Assembly: GCF_019008365.1 (NCBI RefSeq)
Contig: NZ_JAHHUL010000001.1
Span: 62,001-126,000 of the forward strand
Direction of reading: 5' to 3'
Length of the DNA stretch: 64,000 nucleotides
DNA from: Phosphitispora fastidiosa
GTDB taxonomy: Bacteria; Bacillota; Thermincolia; Thermincolales; UBA2595
Shown here: one piece after another, positions 16,818 through 25,392 of the stretch
Numbering within the stretch: position 1 is the first letter of the stretch
How the letters are laid out: the number at the start of each line of letters is the position of its first letter
Made by a program: the position numbers and the translations under genes
Notes under the pieces: generated by a model
What the model was told of the DNA's origin: nothing
Database searches by the model: none
What the model saw: the letters and a program-made list of their open reading frames with translations, nothing else

Positions 16818-18686
16818 ATGCCCGAAAATGTTAGCGGTAATATCGCCGGCTTGAAAAATAGCCAGTTGCAGCGGTTGGAAGAACTATATACGATGACTAC
16901 CGAAGATTCCGAATTTGTTACCGGGGATATTTTATCTCTGGTTATTTCTGTTTCTGCAGAAACTAACAGGGAAATCTCGGTTTATATTAATAGAAAAGGC
17001 AAAGTTGTTGATGTTTCGGTCGGCGACAAATCAACTGTGACCCTTGGAGAAGTAAAATGCAGGCGCAGTCAAAGACGGTTCAGCGGAGTAAGGTGTGTAC
17101 ATACCCATCCGGGAGGCAGCGCAATGCCCAGTGATGTTGACCTGTCAGCTTTAGATGCCCTTAATCTTGATGCTATTGCTTCAGTGGGGTTCGGCAGTGA
17201 CCAGGAAACTGAGATATATGTGGGGATGAGGAACCATGCCGAACCTTATCCTGGTGACAGTTCCGGGAATTATATTCTTTACGGACCATATAGTATTTCA
17301 GCAATCTCCGACAGCAGTCTGATGGAGATTATACGGATGACGGAAAAAAAGATATCAGGAAAGGCTTCCGCAATGCCGCCAGATACCGCAGAACACCCGG
17401 AAAGGGCGATTCTTGCTGCGGTAAAAAGACGGGCGGACTCGGATGAACAGGCTGCCGAATCTCTGGCAGAACTGGCGCTGCTCGCTGATACCGCCGGAGT
17501 CAAAGTGTTGTATCAAGCCATCCAGCCCAGAATGCGCCCAGACCCGGCAACCTATATCGGCAAGGGCAAGGCCCGTGAGCTTGGCCTCCAGGCACAGGTC
17601 CTGAAGGCAGATCTACTGATTTTTGATGATGAGCTGAGTCCGGCCCAACAGAGAAACATGGAGGAGATAACCGGTATAAAAACTGTTGACAGGACAACCC
17701 TCATTCTTGATATTTTTGCCCGGCGGGCCCGAACAATGGAAGGAAAGCTGCAGGTAGAGCTGGCCCAGTTGAATTATCTTTTGCCCAGGCTCACAGGTAA
17801 AGGGCTGGTTCTATCCAGGCTGGGAGGCGGAATCGGCACAAGGGGACCGGGTGAAACCAAACTGGAAGTTGACCGCAGAAGAATTCGGAAAAGAATAACC
17901 GATTTAAAAAAGGAACTGGAAGCAGTCCGGAAAAACAGGGAACTGCACAGGGCCAGAAGAAAACGTATTTCCATACCCGTGGTATCTATTTGCGGATACA
18001 CCAACTCAGGCAAATCCACGCTGCTTAACAGACTGACAGGCGCCGGGATCCTGGCTGAGGACAAGCTTTTTGCCACCCTTGACCCTACTACCAGGCAGTT
18101 GAAACTGCCGGATAACAGGCCGGCGCTGATATCTGATACCGTGGGATTCATTAACAAGATACCCCATCACCTGATTGCGGCTTTTAGAGCAACTCTTGAG
18201 GAAGTAATTGAGTCCGATGTTCTGCTGCACATCGTTGATATCAGCCATCAGGCCATGGACTCTCAAATGGACTCGGTTAACAGGCTGCTGGCAGACCTTG
18301 GAGTTTATGACAGCCCAATAATTACTGTTTTTAACAAGATTGACAAACTTGATCAGGCAGATAGAGAACGAGCAGCCGACTTATGGCGTAACAGGTTTCC
18401 CGGCAGTGTTTTTATTTCGGCCAAAACAGGGCAGGGAATAGACAAACTGCTGGAAATGATTTCTTTAAACCTTCCCGGAAGGATGACCCGGGTTACCTGC
18501 AGAATTCCCTACTCCAATGCTTCTTTGGTCTCCTTGTTTCATGACCGGGCCAGAGTGCTTCAGGAGAATTATCTTGACCACTATATTGAAATCATGATAG
18601 ATGCCGATGAAGAGACTAAGGCGCTGGCTGAAGAGTTCCGGGTAACGGACAGTTTAGACGGAGGTAACACCAATGCAAAAACCTGA
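16818..18686 (+). CDS. hflX: GTPase HflX with N-terminal JAMM-like domain
   Basis: A ribosome-associated GTPase of 622 residues, about 200 longer than the usual HflX. The C-terminal part is a normal HflX: the substrate-like domain ([14 protein letters not shown] to [14 protein letters not shown]), then the G domain with G1 GYTNSGKS (393-400), G3 [10 protein letters not shown] and G4 NKID. The extra N-terminal 180 residues contain E78, H95-T-H97-P and P-S105-x2-D108, exactly the spacing of a JAMM/MPN+ metalloprotease motif (H-x-H-P-x6-S-x2-D), as also seen in RadC. Zinc binding and isopeptidase activity are inferred, not shown. ATG 16818 follows AAAGGAG. The next gene overlaps by 14 bases. Confidence 0.93.
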   Translation: MPENVSGNIAGLKNSQLQRLEELYTMTTEDSEFVTGDILSLVISVSAETNREISVYINRKGKVVDVSVGDKSTVTLGEVKCRRSQRRFSGVRCVHTHPGGSAMPSDVDLSALDALNLDAIASVGFGSDQETEIYVGMRNHAEPYPGDSSGNYILYGPYSISAISDSSLMEIIRMTEKKISGKASAMPPDTAEHPERAILAAVKRRADSDEQAAESLAELALLADTAGVKVLYQAIQPRMRPDPATYIGKGKARELGLQAQVLKADLLIFDDELSPAQQRNMEEITGIKTVDRTTLILDIFARRARTMEGKLQVELAQLNYLLPRLTGKGLVLSRLGGGIGTRGPGETKLEVDRRRIRKRITDLKKELEAVRKNRELHRARRKRISIPVVSICGYTNSGKSTLLNRLTGAGILAEDKLFATLDPTTRQLKLPDNRPALISDTVGFINKIPHHLIAAFRATLEEVIESDVLLHIVDISHQAMDSQMDSVNRLLADLGVYDSPIITVFNKIDKLDQADRERAADLWRNRFPGSVFISAKTGQGIDKLLEMISLNLPGRMTRVTCRIPYSNASLVSLFHDRARVLQENYLDHYIEIMIDADEETKALAEEFRVTDSLDGGNTNAKT

Positions 18687-19944
18687 TATAAATAGCCTCG
18701 ATTTGGAAAAAATCATTGGCGAGGTTGAAGAACTGATCACCCCGGTATACAGAGGACTTGATCAAATTTCTTTGCATAACCACAGCAAAGTGCTCAAGGC
18801 ATTTCATAAGGCCAGGGTTAGCGAGTTTCACCTAAAGGGTTCTACAGGGTATGGTTACGGAGATGCCGGCAGGGATGCTGTCGAAAGTGTTTTTGCATCT
18901 GTTTTCGGTTCGGAAGCTGCTCTGGTAAGAGGTCAGATAGTATCGGGGACTCATGCTATAACACTTTGTCTGTTTGGCATCTTAAGACCGGGTGATGAAG
19001 TCCTATCTGTGTCAGGAGCCCCCTATGACACTCTCCAGGAGGTGCTGGGAATCAGAGGAAATGCTCCCGGCAACCTTGCCCAATGGGGGATTAAATACCG
19101 GGAAGTTGACTTCCTTCCTGATGGTGGACTGGACAGGGAAGGGATAATTTCGGCAATTAATAAGAACACCAGGATGGTGATTATACAGCGTTCGCGAGGA
19201 TATGAATGGCGCCCTGCCCTAAGCATATCCCAAATTAGTGAGGTCTGTGAAACGGTGAGGAGCGTGAGCGGCAACACCATAATTTTTGTTGATAATTGTT
19301 ATGGTGAGTTTGTGGAAGAAACTGAACCAATTGAGGCCGGTGCAGACCTGGCTGCAGGTTCCTTAATCAAAAACATGGGTGGTGGTATCGCTGCTACAGG
19401 TGGGTATATAGTGGGGAAGGCAGAATTGGTTGAAATGGCGGCACACCGCCTGACTGCCCCCGGAATTGGCGGGGAAGTGGGCGCCACCCTGGACTATAAC
19501 CGGATGTTTCTCCAAGGGATATTTTCGGCTCCTCATATAGTTTGCGAGGCTATCAAGGGGGCTGTGTTTGCCTCAGCTCTATTCGAAAAAATGGGCTATT
19601 TGGTATCTCCAAAATATAACGAATCACGGTCAGATATTGTTCAGGGCCTCTGTTTGGAAAACGAGGAACAAATGGTAGCATTTTGCCGCGGTTTGCAGAA
19701 GGGCTCTCCGCTGGACGGATATGTTGTTCCGGAACCTGTCCTTATGCCGGGTTACACAGATAAGGTGGTCATGGCAGGAGGTACTTTTATAGCGGGGTCA
19801 ACTATTGAACTCAGCGCCGACGGTCCCATCAGGGAACCCTACGCGATTTATATGCAGGGGGGCATTTCCAGGGACTACGTTAAGCTCGGCTTGATTTCTG
19901 CTGCCAGAGAGTGTATCGCTGAAAAAACTAAATTGTGTCGTTAG
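18673..19944 (+). CDS. ynbB: methionine gamma-lyase/cystathionine-lyase-like PLP enzyme (YnbB, 'aluminum resistance' family)
   Basis: A 423-residue fold-type I PLP enzyme. The probable Schiff-base lysine is K233 in [10 protein letters not shown]; the phosphate-binding and aspartate regions (VDNCYGEF) precede it. The family is annotated as methionine gamma-lyase-like or aluminum-resistance protein, but its reaction in cells is poorly known. It overlaps hflX by 14 bases with its own GGAGG site inside hflX, repeating the B. subtilis ynbA-ynbB pair. A 20-base tandem duplication covers its stop codon (19926-19965). Confidence 0.9.
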   Translation: MQKPDINSLDLEKIIGEVEELITPVYRGLDQISLHNHSKVLKAFHKARVSEFHLKGSTGYGYGDAGRDAVESVFASVFGSEAALVRGQIVSGTHAITLCLFGILRPGDEVLSVSGAPYDTLQEVLGIRGNAPGNLAQWGIKYREVDFLPDGGLDREGIISAINKNTRMVIIQRSRGYEWRPALSISQISEVCETVRSVSGNTIIFVDNCYGEFVEETEPIEAGADLAAGSLIKNMGGGIAATGGYIVGKAELVEMAAHRLTAPGIGGEVGATLDYNRMFLQGIFSAPHIVCEAIKGAVFASALFEKMGYLVSPKYNESRSDIVQGLCLENEEQMVAFCRGLQKGSPLDGYVVPEPVLMPGYTDKVVMAGGTFIAGSTIELSADGPIREPYAIYMQGGISRDYVKLGLISAARECIAEKTKLCR

Positions 19945-19965
19945 TAACTAAATTATGTCGTTAGT
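19926..19965 (+). repeat. 20-bp tandem duplication across the ynbB stop codon
   Basis: Two adjacent 20-base copies (19926-19945 and 19946-19965) differ at a single base (G/A). The first copy contains the last codons and TAG stop of ynbB, so the protein end is unchanged. Confidence 0.9.
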
Positions 19966-20035
19966 ATAGAAGGAATTAGTATCTTAAAGTAGAATATAAA
20001 ATTTATGAATTGTTGTCGATAAAGGGGGGTGGGTA

Positions 20036-20986
20036 GTGCAAAAAGTGCAGAACACAAAAAACGCTAAGGTTCTCGTTGTTGATGATGACAGATTTATGCT
20101 CAGGGTTATTGAGGACTGTCTTCATAAAGAAGGTTTTTCTGTTGACAGCGCTACAGACTTTAATTCCGCAATGGATAAAATTTATCAGTCTACTCCCGAT
20201 ATAATTCTGCTTGATGTTGTACTGCCCAAACTCAATGGCTATGAAATTTGCAGACTGCTCAGGAACGATACCAGAACCAGCCACGTTCCTATTATTATGC
20301 TTACTTCCAAGGTTCAGGTAGAAGATAAAGTGGCCGGTCTTGAGGCCGGGGCAGATGACTATATTACCAAACCCTTTGATACTCTTGAACTGGTGGCTAG
20401 AGTTAGGACTCACCTACGCAGGGCAAAACAGGAAAAATCCTTTAACCCGCTGACAGGCCTTCCTGGGAATATTCTCATTGAAGAAGAAATTAAACAGAGG
20501 CTGGCAGACGGGTCGGTTTTTGCAGTACTCTATCTTGATTTGGATAATTTCAAGGCATATAATGATGTTTACGGTTTTCTTAAAGGTGATGAAGTTATTA
20601 AGTTTGTAGCACATCTTCTAAACAAAAATGTCAAGGAACATGGCAATTTGGGAGATTTTGTGGGCCACATCGGTGGTGATGACTTTATTTCAATAACTTC
20701 AATAGATAGAGTTGATATAATCTGCAAATCAATTATCAGTCAGTTTGACAGTACAATATCACTGTTCTATTCTTCAGAGGACCGAAGAAGAGGTTACATT
20801 ATCACCAGAGACAGGACAAATCAGGAAACAGAGTTTCCTTTAATGACCATTTCCATAGCAATCGTATCTAATGAAAACAGGTTTATTGACAGTCATTGGC
20901 AGGTGGCAGAAATTGCTGCAGAGATGAAAAAATACGCAAAATCCAAACTCGGCAGTGTGTATGTTAAGGATAGAAGAAACAGATAA
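20036..20986 (+). CDS. response regulator with GGDEF-like (GGDDF) domain
   Basis: A 316-residue soluble response regulator. The receiver domain (9-125) has DDD (16-18), the phospho-acceptor D60 (LLDVVLP) and the conserved Lys in MLTSK. A GGDEF-like domain follows (NPLTGLPGN at about 138, DLDNFKAYNDVYGFLKGD, then G213-G-D-D-F217). The signature is GGDDF without the preceding Arg of RxGGDEF, so activity as a diguanylate cyclase is uncertain. It is the only possible c-di-GMP source in this window, 4.5 kb from the c-di-GMP riboswitch. GTG 20036 follows AAAGGGGGG. No cognate kinase is adjacent. Confidence 0.85.
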   Translation: MQKVQNTKNAKVLVVDDDRFMLRVIEDCLHKEGFSVDSATDFNSAMDKIYQSTPDIILLDVVLPKLNGYEICRLLRNDTRTSHVPIIMLTSKVQVEDKVAGLEAGADDYITKPFDTLELVARVRTHLRRAKQEKSFNPLTGLPGNILIEEEIKQRLADGSVFAVLYLDLDNFKAYNDVYGFLKGDEVIKFVAHLLNKNVKEHGNLGDFVGHIGGDDFISITSIDRVDIICKSIISQFDSTISLFYSSEDRRRGYIITRDRTNQETEFPLMTISIAIVSNENRFIDSHWQVAEIAAEMKKYAKSKLGSVYVKDRRNR

Positions 20987-21007
20987 TAACCTCAGGGGTG
21001 GAATGAC

Positions 21008-21487
21008 TTGTTAAATGCAGCCTTTTGGATAGCTTTACTGGTTATGGTCTTAGGTACTGCAGGCACCTTGCTGCCGGTAGTCCCAGGTACTCCTTTAATA
21101 TTTCTTTCTGCGCTTGGTTACGCGTATTACGAGGGTTTTAATCAAATAACTCCTCTGATTCTGGGTATTCTTTTTAGTTTAATGGTTATAACCCTTTTAA
21201 TTGATTATTTCGCCGGAGTTCTGGGGGCCAAAAAGTATGGTGCAACAAAATATGGTACTTGGGGCTCGTTTATCGGTGGGATTTTGGGGGTTATTATTTT
21301 TAGTATTCCTGGTCTTTTGCTTGGTCCGTTTGTGGGGGCTGTAACTGGAGAGCTGCTGGGCGGTCGTCAGGCGGAGGAAGCTGTAAAAGTGGGCCTTGGC
21401 AGTTTTGTTGGCCTGGCAGGTGGAGCATTATTCAAAGTAATATTTGCAGTTGCAATGATTATGATTTTTATTTCCGGTGTTTTTTAA
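21008..21487 (+). CDS. DUF456 family membrane protein
   Basis: A 159-residue integral membrane protein with about four hydrophobic segments and a glycine-rich core (GTWGSFIGGILGVIIF, LLLGPFVGAVTGELLGG), characteristic of DUF456. The N-terminal VVPGTPLIFLSALGYA is also typical. Function is unknown. TTG 21008 follows AGGGGTGG and lies 21 bases after the response regulator, so the two are likely cotranscribed. Confidence 0.85.
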   Translation: MLNAAFWIALLVMVLGTAGTLLPVVPGTPLIFLSALGYAYYEGFNQITPLILGILFSLMVITLLIDYFAGVLGAKKYGATKYGTWGSFIGGILGVIIFSIPGLLLGPFVGAVTGELLGGRQAEEAVKVGLGSFVGLAGGALFKVIFAVAMIMIFISGVF

Positions 21488-21665
21488 TCTTCTCCGGTAA
21501 CTTTCAACACAGACCATTAAACCTTTAAATAGGTTTATTAACGGAAAACTGCATGAACTGTCAGGAGTTTTATTTTATAATTAATTATAAGAAGATTTGA
21601 ACTTAAATGTATATTTTGACACTTTTATCACTAACTGGTGCAAGAGTCCGTTAGGGGGGAGAACT

Positions 21666-22121
21666 ATGAACACTGGTAACCCACTGGTGCTTCTGCTAAT
21701 ATGCAACAACTGTAAAGGCATGTCGGAAAGACTGCTGCCCGAAATGCAGTTGCGTTTTTCTGAAAACGTCAGGTTGATGGCTGTTTCCTGCCCATCCGAA
21801 TTAGATCCTTTTGTTTTCATTAAATTGCTTCGGAAAAGCTGTGACGGATTAGTTGTAGCCTGTCCGAAGGATGCCTGCTGCTGTCCTGGAAATAAAGCCA
21901 TAATGAAGCGGCGTCAAATTCTAAAAGATATTCTTCCCATATTTGGTTTACACAAAGAACAACTAAAGATTGCCAGTGTTTCACCATACGGTGGGGAACA
22001 ACTTATTCAAATAGTTGAACATATGATTGAATTTCTGAAAACAGAGTACCAAAACGGTGCTGAATGCAATTTCGTGGGAACTGAAGGAGCACATCCCAGT
22101 ATATTACGATGGGTTAACTAG
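21666..22121 (+). CDS. hydrogenase iron-sulfur subunit family protein (MvhD/FrhD-like)
   Basis: A 151-residue protein of the hydrogenase delta/MvhD family, which relays electrons between hydrogenase or other donors and heterodisulfide-reductase-type complexes through a [2Fe-2S] cluster. It has CNNC (17-20), C near 47, and the C-x-KDACCCPGN region, matching the family's cysteine layout. No hdrA or hydrogenase gene lies nearby, so it is an orphan. I chose ATG 21666 behind TAGGGGGGAG; the longer frame starting at 21597 has no ribosome site. Confidence 0.78.
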   Translation: MNTGNPLVLLLICNNCKGMSERLLPEMQLRFSENVRLMAVSCPSELDPFVFIKLLRKSCDGLVVACPKDACCCPGNKAIMKRRQILKDILPIFGLHKEQLKIASVSPYGGEQLIQIVEHMIEFLKTEYQNGAECNFVGTEGAHPSILRWVN

Positions 22122-22194
22122 TTTTCCGGTCGAATCTGGCATACTTTAATTTAACAGTGACATAATTAAACAGTGACATCATTTTGATAACACC

Positions 22195-22226
22195 AAACCC
22201 AGGCTTGGGAAAAGCCTGGGTTTATT
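22195..22226. terminator. bidirectional terminator between MvhD-like gene and lexA
   Basis: AAACCCAGGCTT (22195-22206) pairs with AAGCCTGGGTTT (22212-22223). The genes on both sides converge on it. The T-tracts are modest. Confidence 0.75.
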
Positions 22227-22274
22227 AATTATACTAAGCAAAATTATATTCAACTTGAAAACATTTCAATTAAA

Positions 22275-22889
22275 TCATTGAATGCGTCTGAACACCCCGG
22301 TTACCTTACCCAGTATTTTGACATCTGTTGCATAAATGGGATCCATATACGGATTTTCAGGCTGTAACCTGATATAGTCTTTTTCTTTATAGAATGTTTT
22401 TACAGTTGCTTCATCTTCTAAAAGAGCAACAACTATTTCACCGTTTCGGGCAACAGATTGCTGCCTGACCACAACGTAATCCCCGTCAAGAATCCCGGCA
22501 TTTATCATGCTTTCCCCGCGCACAGATAAGATAAATACATTATCATTGTTAACAAATTCTATAGGAAGCGGGAAGGTATCTTCGATGTTTTCAACTGCCA
22601 AAATGGGTTCCCCTGCAGTTACCCTGCCGACAATGGGAACATTTACAATCTCTTTGCGGACAAAGTTACCCTCTCCCTCAATAACTTCTATAGCCCTTGG
22701 CTTTGTGGGATCACGCCTGATATAACCTTTTTTCTCAAGTTGGGCTAAATGACCATGGACTGTTGAACTGGAGCTGAGCCCAACAGCTACGCCAATTTCC
22801 CTTACCGAAGGGGGATACCCTCTCTTTTGCAGTTCTTTTTTTATAAAATTAAGAATTGATATCTGGCGTTCACTTATATCTGAATACAC
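22275..22889 (-). CDS. lexA: SOS repressor LexA
   Basis: A 204-residue repressor-protease. It has an N-terminal winged helix ([21 protein letters not shown]), the self-cleavage site A92-G93 (RVTAGEP), the catalytic S127 (RGESM) and K164 (ATVKTF). I place the start at GTG 22889, five bases after AAGGGGTGA; the in-frame GTG 22898 lies inside that ribosome site. The promoter (-35 TTGCGC, -10 TATAAT on the minus strand) is overlapped by a LexA box, so the gene is autoregulated. The divergent yneA-like gene carries two further boxes. Confidence 0.97.
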   Translation of the reverse strand: MYSDISERQISILNFIKKELQKRGYPPSVREIGVAVGLSSSSTVHGHLAQLEKKGYIRRDPTKPRAIEVIEGEGNFVRKEIVNVPIVGRVTAGEPILAVENIEDTFPLPIEFVNNDNVFILSVRGESMINAGILDGDYVVVRQQSVARNGEIVVALLEDEATVKTFYKEKDYIRLQPENPYMDPIYATDVKILGKVTGVFRRIQ

Positions 22890-22948
22890 TAGAGTCACCC
22901 CTTAATCTGTTATTTGCCGATTGCTGACCACCGGTAAGGCTCAATTTA

Positions 22949-22977
22949 ATTATAACATTATTTACATATTTGCGCAA
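22949..22977 (-). promoter_or_regulatory. lexA promoter
   Basis: On the minus strand TTGCGC (22977-22972), a 17-base spacer and TATAAT (22954-22949). The -35 box overlaps the LexA box at 22975-22988. Confidence 0.75.
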
Positions 22978-22988
22978 ACGTCTGTTCG
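22975..22988. promoter_or_regulatory. LexA box 1 (lexA operator)
   Basis: CAAACGTCTGTTCG; the reverse complement CGAACAGACGTTTG fits the Gram-positive CGAAC-N4-GTTYG consensus. Confidence 0.88.
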
Positions 22989-23028
22989 TTTTTTTTAGAA
23001 GTTTTCCTATGTTTTATGCGAAAAACGA

Positions 23029-23058
23029 TTGACACAGAACACCTGTTCGTGCTATATT
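23029..23058 (+). promoter_or_regulatory. SOS-regulated promoter of the yneA-like gene
   Basis: TTGACA (23029-23034), an 18-base spacer and TATATT (23053-23058). LexA box 2 fills the spacer and box 3 lies just downstream of the -10. Confidence 0.82.
23036..23049. promoter_or_regulatory. LexA box 2 (yneA-like operator)
   Basis: AGAACACCTGTTCG lies between the -35 and -10 boxes; reverse complement CGAACAGGTGTTCT fits CGAAC-N4-GTTC. Confidence 0.88.
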
Positions 23059-23063
23059 GTTAT

Positions 23064-23077
23064 CAAACAAGTGTTCG
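23064..23077. promoter_or_regulatory. LexA box 3 (yneA-like operator)
   Basis: CAAACAAGTGTTCG covers the likely transcription start, six bases downstream of the -10 box, and ends at the ribosome site of the gene. Confidence 0.85.
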
Positions 23078-23090
23078 GGAGGTTGTGCTG

Positions 23091-23420
23091 ATGAATACCT
23101 TTAATACAAAGAACAGAGTCTGCAAAGATAAAAGGAGGAAAATTAAGTTCAATCCCTTTAAGTTTACCAAGATGCTTTGTCTTACGTTAGTGCTGTTGGC
23201 TGCGATGTCTTTGTTCTTTAGGTCTACTGCCAGCGGCTATACCGGCGCAGAATATCGGGAGGTCGTAGTGCACAATGGAGACACTTTATGGGAAATATCA
23301 AAACAATATTGTGTGAACGAAAACATCCAAAAGGTAGTCTATGAAATTAAAAGAATTAATAATATGAAACATTCAGACATTTATCCCGGGCAAAAAATAA
23401 AAATTCCATTAAACTTTTAG
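23091..23420 (+). CDS. yneA: YneA-like SOS cell-division suppressor (membrane-anchored LysM protein)
   Basis: A 109-residue protein with a basic N-terminus (KDKRRKIKF), one membrane segment (about residues 27-43), and a C-terminal LysM domain (VVHNGDTLWEIS...YPGQKIKIPL). In B. subtilis YneA is a LysM protein divergent from lexA that delays division during the SOS response; position, size, topology and LexA control all match. Sequence identity outside LysM is not assessed. I start it at ATG 23091, eight bases after GGGAGG. The upstream in-frame ATG at 23016 lies before the -35 box and cannot be used by this promoter. Confidence 0.85.
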   Translation: MNTFNTKNRVCKDKRRKIKFNPFKFTKMLCLTLVLLAAMSLFFRSTASGYTGAEYREVVVHNGDTLWEISKQYCVNENIQKVVYEIKRINNMKHSDIYPGQKIKIPLNF

Positions 23421-23451
23421 AATTTTTTACCTCTGGCCGAAGGATAATTTC

Positions 23452-23511
23452 ATGATTTGTCAAATAATATACAATATTACGAAAATAATCCTAAGGGGCT
23501 GGGGGAAGTGA
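23452..23511 (+). CDS. possible 19-residue leader peptide overlapping the PAS/Fis regulator start
   Basis: ATG 23452 follows AAGGAT and encodes a 19-residue hydrophobic and basic peptide ending at TGA 23509-23511. The TGA overlaps the GTG start of the next gene in the four-base arrangement GTGA. It may couple or attenuate translation of the regulator. The evidence is only the ribosome site and the overlap. Confidence 0.35.
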   Translation: MICQIIYNITKIILRGWGK

Positions 23512-24413
23512 ATAAAATAAAGCTGGTCATTGTTGGTGCAGACAGTGAAGGAACCTCTCTTTATTATTGCTTTCGCGATAATCCCAAGGTTGAGATTACC
23601 GGCATTGTGGACTTAGAGCTTGATTCCAATGTATTTTCAAGAGAAATAGAAAATGAAGTTGCCATTTTAAAATCTATTGAACAATTATCTGATTACCAGG
23701 AAATAAATCTAATCGTCAACACTGTGCGAAATCCTTCAATATCTGAAAAGATCAATGAAATTAAAAATAGCAATACACTAGTGATAGAGTCATCAAGTCT
23801 TGAACTTTTGGTTAATCTTGCTGACTGCAAAGAAAAGGCTGAGGCAGAATTATTTTCACTGCTCAACTCCGCACAAGATGCCATTATAATTGTAGACCGC
23901 CATGGCTTCGTTAAATTTATAAACAAAACGTTCGAAAAATACTTAGGATTACGTGCTAAAGAATTTCTAAATCATAATATCTTTGAAAAATACCCGGGAA
24001 GTCCGTTTGACCACTGTGCTAAGTGCGGGCAGCAGATTGTGGGCCAAAGATATTCATTTGGTGATGACACTAAGGAATTCAGTTATACCGTTACTCCTAT
24101 AAATGTCAGAGAATCTCTGACTGGTGTTATTGGAGTGTTCCGGCTGAGTCCGGATATTTTCCGTCTAATGGAGGAACTACAGCGCTCAACCTCAATCATA
24201 GAGGGTCTCTATGACAGACTGGGACAAATTAACGGTCTAGATGAACTAAATATATCAGATGTAATGGCAATCGATAAAATGGAGAGAATAATGTTGAGAC
24301 ATGCCCTAACCAGATTTGGATATTCTGTTGAAGGAAAGAAAAAGGCTGCCAAGGCGCTCAATATATCCTTGGCAACTCTCTATAATAAATTAAAGAAATA
24401 TCAGATCAGTTAA
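23508..24413 (+). CDS. PAS-domain regulator with Rossmann-like N-terminus and Fis-type HTH
   Basis: A regulator of 301 residues. It starts with a Rossmann-like motif (IKLVIVGADSEGTSLYY) resembling nucleotide-binding or TrkA-N-type domains, has a PAS domain in the middle (SAQDAIIIVDRHGFVKFINKTFEKYLG) with CAKCGQQ near its end, and ends in a Fis-type helix-turn-helix (ALTRFGYSVEGKKKAAKALNISLATLYNKLKKY). The AAA+ domain of classical sigma-54 activators is absent. I prefer GTG 23508, which overlaps the stop of a mini-ORF; an in-frame TTG at 23457 would add 17 residues but has a poorly spaced site. The adjacent malic-enzyme debris may be a lost target (inference). Confidence 0.75.
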   Translation: MNKIKLVIVGADSEGTSLYYCFRDNPKVEITGIVDLELDSNVFSREIENEVAILKSIEQLSDYQEINLIVNTVRNPSISEKINEIKNSNTLVIESSSLELLVNLADCKEKAEAELFSLLNSAQDAIIIVDRHGFVKFINKTFEKYLGLRAKEFLNHNIFEKYPGSPFDHCAKCGQQIVGQRYSFGDDTKEFSYTVTPINVRESLTGVIGVFRLSPDIFRLMEELQRSTSIIEGLYDRLGQINGLDELNISDVMAIDKMERIMLRHALTRFGYSVEGKKKAAKALNISLATLYNKLKKYQIS

Positions 24414-24521
24414 GCTAGGGTTAGCCATCGCAAATATTATTGGCTTATGTGTGCCATCAAGTTAATAAATTCACTATACATTATCTTTGTTTGTTAAAAG
24501 AGACATCTCTTTCTGCGCCGG

Positions 24522-24703
24522 ATTAAGCCAATCAGCGATGCCGGTGCATATATTATTGCTACAGGGAGAACGGATTACCCGAACCAAATTATTAATTTAC
24601 TTGCTTTCCCCGGTATACAAAAGTAGCTCCTGCAGTAGCAAGAGAAGTGGCCAGAACTGCCATTGAAGAGGGGATAGCGTTTATTAATACGGCTCCCGAC
24701 TAT
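24522..24703 (+). pseudogene. remnant of NAD-dependent malic enzyme (C-terminal fragments)
   Basis: Translation of 24546-24628 gives GAYIIATGRTDYPNQIINLL followed by AFPGIQ, which is the conserved ATGRSDYPNQxNNxLAFPG block of malic enzymes. A shift of frame at about 24620 then gives KVAPAVAREVARTAIEEGIA and a stop at 24701-24703, matching the C-terminal VAPAVAxAVA segment. The roughly 50-100 residues normally between these blocks are missing. The rest of the gene is gone. Confidence 0.75.
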
Positions 24704-24705
24704 TA

Positions 24706-25173
24706 ATGGGAGTAATCATCCTTTGAATTGCTATATTCTTCACAAGATAACCATTTAACTTACCAGTTAACCGTTAAATAACGAGTTTTTCCTATTGGGC
24801 AAAATAATAATGCCTGGTTTGGCGTACTATATTAAAATGTTGTTAGAAAAACTTTATATTATCACGAGCCGAAAGTGGGTCGAGACTTATGCAACATTTG
24901 TCAGAATCCAACGTCCTACCGAATCCAGACTCATTCGCACTAACTGGTCATGAACTGAAAGCAGTCCAAGCGGCGCGTATGTCAACGTTTTTGTTGGCGT
25001 TGCTAACCACGATAGCAACATTAATTTTACATTAGATTATTTTCATTAGATCAAAGGAATGGTAATAAGTTTGCAGTCTTATGCAATCTTATTAAGCTTG
25101 CTCTCCCCCCTGTTTTATGTTATGTAAACTAGCATTTTATGGGTAGTTCCTTTGACTCAGTGAGCAAAAGGAT
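24706..25173. other. intergenic region without a convincing gene
   Basis: AT-rich sequence after the malic enzyme remnant. It contains an inverted repeat ATTTAAC/GTTAAAT (about 24750-24778) and a 48-codon frame (24889-25035) ending in a hydrophobic tail but with no good ribosome site. I see no RNA gene. The end holds the probable promoter region of the Cys-rich gene. Confidence 0.5.
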
Positions 25174-25182
25174 GTGGGGAAC

Positions 25183-25392
25183 ATGAAAAAATGTATGCTT
25201 GAAGAAAATAAAATCTGTGATAACTGCCTGGAATGCCATACGTGTGATTTAGATCCAAATAAGATTTGTGACAATTGTGCAAAATGTATTGATTTCGGAG
25301 CAATATTACGTGAAATTGATGATGTGATAATTGCTGAGGATCTCAAAAGAAAATTAAGAATAATTGATACAAAAGTTTTCAAGCAAAGATGA
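25183..25392 (+). CDS. small Cys-rich protein, putative metal-binding
   Basis: A 69-residue protein. The first half has two C-x2-C-x2-C modules, the first followed by x2-C (CDNCLECHTC and CDNCAKC), with further Cys before them; the second half is helical and charged. This suggests a zinc or Fe-S binding knuckle followed by a helix. I do not recognise a named family. ATG 25183 follows AAGGATG/GTGGGG. It has its own perfect terminator overlapping its stop, so it is probably a monocistronic gene. Confidence 0.7.
   Translation: MKKCMLEENKICDNCLECHTCDLDPNKICDNCAKCIDFGAILREIDDVIIAEDLKRKLRIIDTKVFKQR

Noticed and set aside
22141-22185. Two imperfect 16-base repeats (TTAAACAGTGACAT) as operator sites
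   Set aside because: They lie downstream of a stop codon and ahead of a terminator, with no promoter nearby; probably neutral duplication.
23016-23090. Upstream start for the yneA-like gene at ATG 23016
   Set aside because: It lies before the -35 box of the SOS promoter and has no ribosome site; ATG 23091 follows GGGAGG.
24889-25035. 48-codon frame with hydrophobic C-terminus
   Set aside because: No convincing ribosome site (only GTGGGTCGAG upstream) and it follows pseudogene debris; kept only as a note in the gap.
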